In this document: positions 1 through 6,612 of the stretch, one piece after another | Numbering within the stretch: the first letter of the stretch is position 1 | Layout of the letters: each line of letters starts with the position of its first letter | Assembly (NCBI GenBank): GCA_021787845.1 | Contig: JAJYLH010000059.1 | Location: 1 to 32,275, forward strand | Direction: 5' to 3' | Origin: Myxococcales bacterium | GTDB taxonomy: Bacteria > Myxococcota > Myxococcia > Myxococcales > JAJYLH01 | Length of the DNA stretch: 32,275 nt | The notes under the pieces: generated by a model | What the model was told of the DNA's origin: nothing | What the model saw: only the letters and a program-made list of their open reading frames with translations | The model's database searches: none | Translations under genes and position numbers: made by a program

Positions 1-2
1 AG

Positions 3-290
3 GCGAAGCGGGCGGAGGACGAGCGCCGGGCGGCAGCACTCAAGGCGGCCGAGGAAGCGCGCCGGGCGGAAGAGGCGAAGCGGGCGGAGGACGAGCGCCG
101 GGCGGCAGCACTCAAGGCGGCCGAGGAAGCGCGCCGGGCGGAAGAGGCGAAGCGGGCGGAGGACGAGCGCCAGGCGACAGCGCTCAAGGTAGCCGAGGAA
201 GCGCGCCGGGCGGACGAGGCGAAGCGGGCGGAGGACGAGCGCCGGGCGGCAGCGCTCAAGGTAGCCGAAGAGGTGACACCTCTTACCGAT
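3..290. repeat. 72-bp tandem repeat, four copies, coding
   Basis: Four head-to-tail copies begin at 3, 75, 147 and 219; the fourth breaks down near 273. Each unit encodes 24 residues (starting AKRAEDERRAAALKAAEE and ending in ARRAEE). Units 1 and 2 are identical over the stretch I compared. Units 3 and 4 carry a few substitutions (ERQAT, LKVAEE, RRADE). The array is cut by the left window edge, so the total copy number is unknown. The period keeps the frame open and should form a charged alpha-helix. Near-identity of units suggests recent expansion. Confidence 0.95.
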
Positions 291-1457
291 GAGGCCTTGC
301 TTGCGGAGCTGAGCAAGCTGTCGGCGGGTCTCGCGGAGGAGGAGCCCACCGACGCCGGCCAGAAGCGTGATGAGGCTTCGACCGTGGTGTTGTCGGAATC
401 GCCGAAGGAGAACGCCGAGGAGCCGATCACCCTCGAGGTTCTCGCCGACGAGGTCGCGAAAGAGATTCCCGTCGAATCCGTGGGGCACACCGAGAAGAGC
501 GCTCCCGACGCGAAAGCGGAAGCGAATCTCTCGGAGGCCGTGACGCTGATCGGCTTGGAGGGCGAAGGGCTGCAGGTCGGCGGCGCCGCCGCTGCTGACC
601 CGTTCGCGAGCGTTCCTGACGCGCCGCACTTCCAGGCCGCGGCGCCCGGTGAGACGACCAACGCCGTCATCATCGCCTCCGGCGCCAAGAATCGGCACTG
701 GGGGCGGCTGGTGATCGGTCTTGCCGCCTTGGTGATCGCGATCGGCAGCGTGATGTTCATCGCCTTCAAGCAGGGCTTGATCTCTTTCAAGTCCGCCGCG
801 CACAAGGCCGCGAAATCGGGCGTCGACCTCTCCGCCGCCGGTACGCTGGACCAGGGCGCGCTGGACATCCTGAGTGGCACCGCGAAGGAACGCGCGGCCG
901 AGGAAGCCAAACGCAAGGCGCAAGCGCTGGCACGCAAGGACCGGCAGCGGCGGGACCTTCAGGGGATGATTCTTCCGCCAGGGAGCACGGACGTCGATCC
1001 GAGCGGCGCCATCGTCAGAGCGCCGACGCCGAACAAACCGGCACCGGAGCTGACCCCCGACCAACTCGCGGAGATGCTCGGCATGCAAAGCGGTCCCAAG
1101 GTCGTCCCCAGGAACTTCACCTCGCCTGGGATGGACCTGAACAAGAGCGACTCGAGCTCCGGCGGCCCGGACCCGAAGACCCTCGAAACCAAGGTCGCCG
1201 AGAGCAAGTCGGCGCTCGACTTGTGCATCTCCACCGCGGTCAGCCGCGACCCGACCCTGAACCTGGGCAAGGTCACCGTCACCGCGACCATCGCGCCCTC
1301 GGGCATCGTCACGAGCGCTGTCTTCAGCCGCGCCGACGTGGGCGACATGGATGTCGGCCACTGCTTGCGCGGCGTGATCAAGCGCATCGTCTTCCCTGCC
1401 TTCAGCGGCGATTCCGTGGACGTCAAGATTCCCCTCATGATCGGCAACGGCGGCTAG
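3..1457 (+). CDS. Membrane-anchored repeat protein with AgmX/PglI-like C-terminal domain (5' partial)
   Basis: The frame is open from the window edge, so the start lies upstream; the GTG at 273 is internal. In the 484 visible residues the order is: Ala/Arg/Glu/Lys-rich helical repeats (about 1-95), an acidic low-complexity segment, one transmembrane helix (about 233-255, GRLVIGLAALVIAIGSV), a charged Ala/Lys/Arg helix, and a C-terminal domain (about 400-484) with two spaced cysteines and a FPAFSGD-type ending. That last domain resembles the AgmX/PglI (GltJ-like) C-terminal domain of myxobacteria, which has a TonB-like shape and sits in the periplasm. The stop is only 10 bp before the first BMC vertex gene, so it is probably co-transcribed. 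A link to microcompartments (for example membrane tethering) is inference. Family call moderately sure; role unknown. Confidence 0.7.
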   Translation, partial: AKRAEDERRAAALKAAEEARRAEEAKRAEDERRAAALKAAEEARRAEEAKRAEDERQATALKVAEEARRADEAKRAEDERRAAALKVAEEVTPLTDEALLAELSKLSAGLAEEEPTDAGQKRDEASTVVLSESPKENAEEPITLEVLADEVAKEIPVESVGHTEKSAPDAKAEANLSEAVTLIGLEGEGLQVGGAAAADPFASVPDAPHFQAAAPGETTNAVIIASGAKNRHWGRLVIGLAALVIAIGSVMFIAFKQGLISFKSAAHKAAKSGVDLSAAGTLDQGALDILSGTAKERAAEEAKRKAQALARKDRQRRDLQGMILPPGSTDVDPSGAIVRAPTPNKPAPELTPDQLAEMLGMQSGPKVVPRNFTSPGMDLNKSDSSSGGPDPKTLETKVAESKSALDLCISTAVSRDPTLNLGKVTVTATIAPSGIVTSAVFSRADVGDMDVGHCLRGVIKRIVFPAFSGDSVDVKIPLMIGNGG

Positions 1458-1467
1458 GAGCGTCTCG

Positions 1468-1752
1468 ATGTACCTGGGCGAGGTCCGCGGCACCGTCGTC
1501 GCGACGCGAAAGATCGAAGGCATCGAGGGCAAGAAGCTGTTGCTCGTGCAGCCGGTGAACAAGAGCCGCGTGCCGGTGGGGCCGGTCGAGGTGGCCGTCG
1601 ACACGGTCCAGGCGGGCGTCGGCGATTTCGTCTACCTGGTGGGCTCCCGGGAGGCGTCACTGGCGCTGGACCGCTGGTTCGTTCCGGTCGATTCCGCCAT
1701 CGTCGGCATCGTCGACGACGTCGACGCGGGCGCTCCCGCGAAAGGCCATTAG
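1468..1752 (+). CDS. EutN/CcmL family microcompartment vertex protein (BMC-P), copy 1
   Basis: The protein has 94 residues, the usual BMC-P length. The N-terminus (MYLGEVRGTVVATRK), the LLLVQPV strand, and the VAVDTVQAGVGDFV segment are the family signature. Such proteins form pentamers that cap the vertices of icosahedral bacterial microcompartment shells in the cytosol. The C-terminal IVGIVDDVD strand is also typical. ATG at 1468 follows a GGAG-type site (AGGAGCG, 1457-1463). The next gene starts 2 bp after the stop codon and is a second, divergent BMC-P, so both are surely in one operon. The shell hexamers and trimers are not in the window and must lie upstream or elsewhere. Family assignment is secure; substrate of the organelle is inferred only from the adjacent aldolase. 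Confidence 0.93.
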   Translation: MYLGEVRGTVVATRKIEGIEGKKLLLVQPVNKSRVPVGPVEVAVDTVQAGVGDFVYLVGSREASLALDRWFVPVDSAIVGIVDDVDAGAPAKGH

Positions 1753-1754
1753 CG

Positions 1755-2030
1755 ATGGTTCTCGCGCGCGTGCTCGGCCCGGTGGTGGCGACCATCAAGC
1801 ATCCGGCGTTCGCCGGCCACACCCTGCTCTTGTGCCAGCCCATCGACGAGCGCGGCCGCGACGTCGGAACCGACTTCATCGCCGTCGACCACGCGCAGGC
1901 CGGGAAGGGCGACACCGTTCTCGCCCTGCGGGAGGGCAACAGCGCGAGGCAAGCGCTGCGGCAGAAGATGGCGCCCATCCGCTCGTTCATCGCCGCGGTG
2001 GTCGACCACGTCGACGTGGAGAAGCCGTGA
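1755..2030 (+). CDS. EutN/CcmL family microcompartment vertex protein (BMC-P), copy 2
   Basis: The protein has 91 residues and the same fold signature as its neighbour: MVLARVLGPVVATIKHP, a TLLLCQPID strand, FIAVDHAQAGKGDTVL, and a closing AAVVDHVDV strand. It differs from copy 1 at most positions, so the pair is an old duplication rather than a recent one. Several BMC loci encode more than one pentamer, which may occupy different vertices or form shells of different stability; this is family knowledge, not shown here. Its TGA stop overlaps the GTG start of the aldolase gene (GTGA at 2027-2030), which implies translational coupling and links shell and enzyme production. Confidence 0.93.
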   Translation: MVLARVLGPVVATIKHPAFAGHTLLLCQPIDERGRDVGTDFIAVDHAQAGKGDTVLALREGNSARQALRQKMAPIRSFIAAVVDHVDVEKP

Positions 2031-2899
2031 ACGGCCCGTTCGCCCGAAGCCTTCTCGCCCGCACCGCCCGCAAGCTCCACTCCGCCGGCTGGTGCGCGAA
2101 CCACGACGGCAACGCCTCGATCCGAATCGGAAAGGATCGGTTCCTCTGCACGCCCACCGCCGTCTCCAAGGCGGACGTCGACGAGTCGATGCTGATCGTC
2201 GTTGACGGTACCGGGCAGGTCGTCGAAGGGACCCGCAGGGCTTTCGGTGAGCTGGAGCTACACCTCGCCGTCTACCGCGCGCGCCCGGACGCCCAGGCCG
2301 TCCTGCACGCCCACCCGCCTTTCGCCACCGCCTTCGGCGTCGCTGGCGTCAGCCTCGAGGTCTCGGTCCTGCCGGAAGTGCTGGTCAGCCTCGGGCCTGG
2401 CGTCCCCACGGTACCGCTGTCGCTCCCCAAGAGCCCGGAGCTGGTCCGGGGGGTCGAGGAAGCGGCGAAGAAGAGCCATGCCTTCCTCGTCGCGGGAAAC
2501 GGCGCCCTTGCCCTCGGCGTCGACCTGGAGCAGGCGTACCTGCGCCTGGAGCTGGTCGAGCACTACGCGAAAGTCGTCCACCTCGCGCGGCAGCTCGGAA
2601 GCGTGAAGGAGCTGTCGGGCGAGCAGCAGAAGAAGATGCTGGAGGCGCGCGCGAAGGCTGGCCTCGAGCCGCCGGGCGTCCAGTCCTGGGCGAGCGGTCC
2701 GGTGCCCGTGAAGGCGCCTTCACCAATAGTGAAAACGCCTGCCGCCTTCGCCGCCCGGCCAGCAGGAGCGCCGCCGTCAACCGACTTCGACGCCATCGCC
2801 GAGCGCGTGGCGCGCCAGCTCGACGGACGGACACCGGCCGAGGGCGAGCTGAAGAAGCTCATCGCCGACGAGATTCACGCGGCTCTCGCGGGCGCTTAG
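2027..2899 (+). CDS. Class II aldolase (fuculose-phosphate type), BMC cargo with C-terminal tail
   Basis: The protein has 290 residues, starting at GTG 2027 that overlaps the upstream stop; a longer in-frame extension back to 1832 overlaps the vertex gene and is rejected. Residues 1 to about 200 are a class II aldolase/adducin domain: GNASIR near the N-terminus, the catalytic Glu in GELELH, and the zinc pair HAH in VLHAHPP. The third zinc His, normally in an NHG/HHG motif, aligns with GNG here (Asn). The family cleaves fuculose- or rhamnulose-1-phosphate to dihydroxyacetone phosphate and lactaldehyde, and lactaldehyde is the typical intermediate enclosed by such BMCs. A Pro/Ala-rich linker (about 225-250) leads to a C-terminal helix that resembles an encapsulation peptide. 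Substrate is inferred. Confidence 0.85.
   Translation: MNGPFARSLLARTARKLHSAGWCANHDGNASIRIGKDRFLCTPTAVSKADVDESMLIVVDGTGQVVEGTRRAFGELELHLAVYRARPDAQAVLHAHPPFATAFGVAGVSLEVSVLPEVLVSLGPGVPTVPLSLPKSPELVRGVEEAAKKSHAFLVAGNGALALGVDLEQAYLRLELVEHYAKVVHLARQLGSVKELSGEQQKKMLEARAKAGLEPPGVQSWASGPVPVKAPSPIVKTPAAFAARPAGAPPSTDFDAIAERVARQLDGRTPAEGELKKLIADEIHAALAGA
2780..2896 (+). other. Probable BMC encapsulation peptide at aldolase C-terminus
   Basis: The last 39 residues of the aldolase begin TDFDAIAERVARQLDG, an amphipathic helix with hydrophobic residues spaced i, i+3/4, then a second helical stretch ending EIHAALAGA. It is joined to the enzyme by a Pro/Ala-rich linker that aldolases outside microcompartments lack. 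Short amphipathic helices on poorly conserved linkers are the known targeting device for BMC cargo. This assignment rests on position and pattern only. Confidence 0.6.
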
Positions 2900-4555
2900 G
2901 TGACGCGCACGAGAACGCCCGCGCACGCGGGGGTCGACCGTTGGCTCACCGGCCTGTCGCCGATCGAGGCGGCGCGTGCCATCGCCCGGCCGTCGCGGGA
3001 GATCGATAGCGCTCTCGCCCAGCTCGATGTCGATCGCGCGCGGCTCGTGATCGACGTCTACGAATCGCGCGCGGCCACGCGGCCGAACCGGAAGGCCCAC
3101 GGCATCTATTACACGCCGCCGTGGGTCGTCGAAGCGATGCTCGACCGGGTACCGCTCGACGGGCTCCTGCTCGACCCGGCGGCCGGGGCGGGCGCTTTCG
3201 TCGTCGCGCTCTCGCGGCGCCTCGGCCTCGAAGAGCTCCAACGCATTCACGCCTGTGACCTCGACCAGGAGGCGCTCGACGTCTGCGCGCTCGCCCTGGA
3301 AGCCGCCTGGGGCGCGGGCGCGCTGGAGCTCATCGCCGGCTGGCGAACGAACAACGCGCACGCCGGCGACTACCTGCACGCGCGACCGACGGCCGCCCGC
3401 CCGAATCTCGTGATCGGCAATCCGCCGTATGGCGTCAGCGCTGCTGCTGAGCTCGGCGAGCTGCCCTCGGAGGGCGAGCGCGACCTCTCCCTCCGCTTCT
3501 TGCTCCGAGCGCTGACCGACATCGCTCCCGGTGGGCAGGTCGCGCTCCTGGTGCCCGACACCTGGCTGACCAACCACCGCGCCAAGACGCTGCGCCGAAC
3601 GCTCCTCGAACGCACGGGCTTGGCGCGCGTCGTCGACTTCGGCAAGCCCTTCCAGACCGCGAAGGACACCCGCGTCCACGCCGTCGTGCTCCAGCAGAGC
3701 GCTTCCGAGTGCCGGGTGGAGAGCCTGCGGGACGGCGTGGTCGTACCGATGGCGAGCGCGCGGAAGAACGAGCTGGCGAGCCACGTCAGGCGCGGCTGGT
3801 TCCTCTACCGCACCACCGAAGAAGCGCGAGCCTGCGCCGCGCTGGAGCGACACGCGTCGCCGCTGGGCGAGAAGTTCGGGGTCCTCTACGGGCTGCGCAC
3901 CGGAAACAACCCGCGTTTCGTGCAGAGCGGCACCGGAGCCGTCCCCCTCATCGGCGGGCTCGACTTCGACGCGTTCGATCGGCACGTCGCTCCCCGCCAC
4001 CTCGCTCAGCCCGAGACGTTCGCCCGCCTCGTCGCCGCGCAGCGCGGGCGCTGGAAGGTCGGCATCCAGCGCATCCGAACGAACAGCCGCCTCCCCTGGC
4101 GCCGCTGGCTGGAGGGAGCGCTGCTTTCGCCTGGCGAGGTCGGCCTCGACTCGCTGACGTTGATCGCGCACGACGCAAGCGGCGAGGCGCTCTCCGACGA
4201 GCTGTGCGCGCTGTTGGGCGTGGTGAATTCGTCGATTCTCAACCGCTGGTACCGCCTGGCGTTCACCGACGTCAACGTGAAGCCGGTCTACGTGCGCGAG
4301 CTGCCGGTGCCGGCGTTGAGCCCCGAGCTCGCGCGGCTGGTGCGGCGGCGGCTCGGACGGCCAGGAGACCGCGCTCTCGAACGGGCGATCGATCGGCTGG
4401 TGGCGGAAGCGTACCAGCTCGGCGAGAGCGGTATCGGGGTGTTCGAACGCGGCTTCTGGACCGAAGAGCTCGAGCGGCGACCGCTGCCGACGCTCGATGC
4501 CGCGCTGGCGCTCGCGCGCGAAGGCGACGATGCGCTCGGCGTCGCGAGCGGCTAG
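2900..4555 (+). CDS. N6-adenine DNA methylase (Eco57I/TaqI-like), apparently without nuclease partner
   Basis: The protein has 551 residues; its GTG start is the base after the aldolase TAG. The SAM-binding motif I is LLDPAAGAGAF (about residues 90-100), and the catalytic motif IV is NPPYG (about 174-178), the N6-adenine/N4-cytosine gamma-class signature. The C-terminal third, with phrases such as NSSILNRWY and VNVKPVYVRELPVP, resembles the TaqI-like target-recognition region of type II/IIG enzymes. I see no PD-(D/E)XK or HNH nuclease motif in the protein or its neighbours, so it looks like an orphan methylase or one whose partner lies elsewhere. Its zero-gap placement behind BMC genes suggests co-expression with them. 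Target sequence cannot be read from the gene. Confidence 0.85.
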   Translation: MTRTRTPAHAGVDRWLTGLSPIEAARAIARPSREIDSALAQLDVDRARLVIDVYESRAATRPNRKAHGIYYTPPWVVEAMLDRVPLDGLLLDPAAGAGAFVVALSRRLGLEELQRIHACDLDQEALDVCALALEAAWGAGALELIAGWRTNNAHAGDYLHARPTAARPNLVIGNPPYGVSAAAELGELPSEGERDLSLRFLLRALTDIAPGGQVALLVPDTWLTNHRAKTLRRTLLERTGLARVVDFGKPFQTAKDTRVHAVVLQQSASECRVESLRDGVVVPMASARKNELASHVRRGWFLYRTTEEARACAALERHASPLGEKFGVLYGLRTGNNPRFVQSGTGAVPLIGGLDFDAFDRHVAPRHLAQPETFARLVAAQRGRWKVGIQRIRTNSRLPWRRWLEGALLSPGEVGLDSLTLIAHDASGEALSDELCALLGVVNSSILNRWYRLAFTDVNVKPVYVRELPVPALSPELARLVRRRLGRPGDRALERAIDRLVAEAYQLGESGIGVFERGFWTEELERRPLPTLDAALALAREGDDALGVASG

Positions 4556-4573
4556 GCTCGGCCTGGCGAGAGC

Positions 4574-4663
4574 GCCGGGGTGGCGGAATCGGCAGACGCG
4601 GCGGACTTAAAATCCGCTTCTGGCACAACCAGAGTGAGGGTTCGAGCCCCTCCCCCGGCACCA
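4574..4663 (+). tRNA. tRNA-Leu (anticodon UAA)
   Basis: The acceptor stem GCCGGGG (4574-4580) pairs with CCCCGGC before the discriminator A, and CCA is encoded (4661-4663). The anticodon stem GCGGA/TCCGC encloses loop CTTAAAA with anticodon TAA. A long variable arm (TCTGG/CCAGA) marks a class II tRNA, and the T arm is GAGGG-TTCGAGC-CCCTC. At 90 nt it has normal length. It starts 18 bp after the methylase stop codon, so it may share that transcript or use a promoter inside the methylase gene. Confidence 0.97.
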
Positions 4664-4679
4664 GCGCTGGCGGCCAGCA

Positions 4680-4694
4680 GGACCGCAAGGGTCC
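4680..4694. terminator. Small hairpin between convergent tRNA-Leu and SEC-C gene
   Basis: GGACC (4680-4684) and GGTCC (4690-4694) form a 5-bp stem with loop GCAAG, in the 44-bp gap between a plus-strand tRNA and the 3' end of a minus-strand gene. A palindrome CCAGCGCTGG (4661-4670) begins at the tRNA CCA. There is no T-tract on either strand, so intrinsic termination is uncertain. Confidence 0.3.
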
Positions 4695-4707
4695 CAAGGC
4701 GGCGCTC

Positions 4708-6612
4708 TCAAGCCCCGTGGCACTTCTTGAACTTGCGCCCACTGCCGCAGGGGCAGGGATCGTTGCGGCCGGGCGCGTTGGCTGCCGCGCGCGTGGGCGC
4801 CGCCGGCAGCGTTTCCGCCAGCGTCTCGGCGGGAAGTTCGGGCACCGGTTCATCCAACGCCGCGCAGGCGTCGGCGAGCGCGTTCTCGATGGCCGTGCCC
4901 TCCTCGGCCGTGAGGATGCCCGGCGGGAGAGCTCGAGCCTCGAGCGCGAGGCGCCGCACGTCGAGCACGCGGTCGCGTCGGCGCAAGATGCGCAGCGCCA
5001 GAAGCGGTGTGTCGAGGTAGCGCGCCCGTTCGACCTGTTGCAGCAGGTTCTCCGCCGCGTCCGCGTCGCCCGCGAGGTCGGCGAGGTCCACGAGGAGCAG
5101 CGACGGTTCCGCTGGGCATTCGAGCTCGCGCTGGAGCGCCTGCCGCGGCGACTCGAACATCCCGAGCAGCGGCTGCGAATAGACTTGCGCGACGGGCTCG
5201 AGGGAGAAGACGACGAGGTCGCCGACGGCGCCGCAGGCGGGGCACGGCCGCGGCGGATCGGGGAGCCCCGTCGTTCCGGCGAGAATGGTTCGCCAGCCTT
5301 CGATGGGCGAAACCTCACCGCACGCCAAGCAGTGCGCGACCGGCTGCTCGGGCGCCGGGACTTCGACGCCACCCGAGAGCGGTGCCAGAAACGACAAGCG
5401 GTCCTGGAGTACGTCTCGGGAGGTGGCCGCGACTCGGCGGGCGGCGAGAATCGCTCGCCCGGTGGGGAAGGCGCGCAGCAGAAACGGCTGGTACGACGCG
5501 AGGGAGAGGTCGGGGCTCGGAATCACCGCCACCGCGAGCTCTTCGGCGGCGGTGCTGGCAAGCTGGGAGAGGACGCCCAGGGTCCCCTCGGTCGGCTCGG
5601 AGGCGTGCAGGGCTGCGACCAGCGCCGCGTCGAGCCGCGCCGCGGCGAGACCGCGGGCGAAGGTCCAGAAGAACGACCGCCGCGTCGCGACTTCGACCAC
5701 CAGCGGCGCCGCGGTCTCGATTCTCCATCCGAGGCTCGCGAGGATGACCGCGTCGTCGGCGCCGAGGCGATTCGCCTGAGCAAGAGCGCTCAAGAGGGGC
5801 GTCGGATCCTCCGCGGGTGGGCGGCAGACGTCCTCCACCAGGCGACCTTCGAGGAAGGCGAGGGCGAGCGCGCTCGGCGGGTCGCGCGCCTGCATCGCGC
5901 GCGCGCGCACGCCCGCGGTGAACGCCGCGATGGCGAGCCGGTCGAAGCGCTCCTTGCGCGCCTCGCCCGAGGCGATGGCCTGAAGGCACGATGCAGCCGT
6001 CGCCGCCGCCGCCGCCGCGCGCGCCCGATCGCGCCAGGGAATCGCCTCGAGATCGACCGCGAGCAGCGGCCGGACGCGATCGGCCACGGCCCGCCCATCG
6101 CGCCGGCGAATGGCGTCGATGGCCTCGACCGGTGCGAGCTCGTTGCCCGCCGCGAGGTGGAGGAGCAGGAGGCCGTTCATCTCGCCGCCGGACCGGTCGA
6201 GCAGCTCAACGGAGACTGCCCGCGCGGCGGCGTCCGCGGCGATCGGCTGGACGGCTGGCGCCGGGAAGGACCGCCGCGTCGTCTCGTCCCCGAGCCGATC
6301 GAGGACCGCGAGCTCTCCTTCGAACTCGCGCGGCGCATCCGCCAGCAAGCGCGCGCTCAAGCGGTCGAGCGCGTTCTGCGGCGCGAGGACGCTCGCAACG
6401 AGGAACGCGAAGGAGCGCGCGTTGGCCGTCGGGATGTCGAGGAGCGGATCGGCGATCGAGAAGTCGCCCAAGAGCAGCGCCAGCCGCGCGAGCCCAGCGG
6501 CACCGGCCTCGGCAACCGCGGGATGGCTCGAAAGCGCGAGCTCCAGCCACCGCTCCTGGTGAACAGCAGCGCTCGGGAGGGGCGGCGCGACGACGCTGGA
6601 GAGGTCGGCCAT
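4708..6612 (-). CDS. SEC-C motif protein with internal zinc ribbon, function unknown
   Basis: The protein has 634 residues. The last 20 contain GRNDPCPCGSGRKFKKCHG, a perfect SEC-C zinc motif, as at the C-terminus of SecA, where it binds zinc and contacts SecB and ribosomes; many unrelated proteins carry it as an add-on. A second pair of knuckles, CLACG and CPACG (about residues 427-460), probably forms another zinc site. The rest is Ala/Leu-rich, helical, repeat-like, with no enzyme motif I recognise. There is no signal peptide or membrane helix, so it is likely cytosolic. Its ATG overlaps the stop of the upstream gene (TGATG), so the two are translationally coupled and probably act together. 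Role not known. Confidence 0.8.
   Translation of the reverse strand: MADLSSVVAPPLPSAAVHQERWLELALSSHPAVAEAGAAGLARLALLLGDFSIADPLLDIPTANARSFAFLVASVLAPQNALDRLSARLLADAPREFEGELAVLDRLGDETTRRSFPAPAVQPIAADAAARAVSVELLDRSGGEMNGLLLLHLAAGNELAPVEAIDAIRRRDGRAVADRVRPLLAVDLEAIPWRDRARAAAAAATAASCLQAIASGEARKERFDRLAIAAFTAGVRARAMQARDPPSALALAFLEGRLVEDVCRPPAEDPTPLLSALAQANRLGADDAVILASLGWRIETAAPLVVEVATRRSFFWTFARGLAAARLDAALVAALHASEPTEGTLGVLSQLASTAAEELAVAVIPSPDLSLASYQPFLLRAFPTGRAILAARRVAATSRDVLQDRLSFLAPLSGGVEVPAPEQPVAHCLACGEVSPIEGWRTILAGTTGLPDPPRPCPACGAVGDLVVFSLEPVAQVYSQPLLGMFESPRQALQRELECPAEPSLLLVDLADLAGDADAAENLLQQVERARYLDTPLLALRILRRRDRVLDVRRLALEARALPPGILTAEEGTAIENALADACAALDEPVPELPAETLAETLPAAPTRAAANAPGRNDPCPCGSGRKFKKCHGA

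Noticed and set aside
3-290. Possible CRISPR array at the left edge
   Set aside because: The 72-bp repeats are contiguous with no spacers and encode an in-frame helical peptide repeat.
4574-4663. tRNA-Leu as an integration site of a genomic island
   Set aside because: No integrase gene and no partial copy of the tRNA 3' end were found in the window.
4580-5020. A small frame starting inside the tRNA-Leu gene
   Set aside because: Its first residues are a translation of the tRNA, and the rest is antisense to the SEC-C gene.
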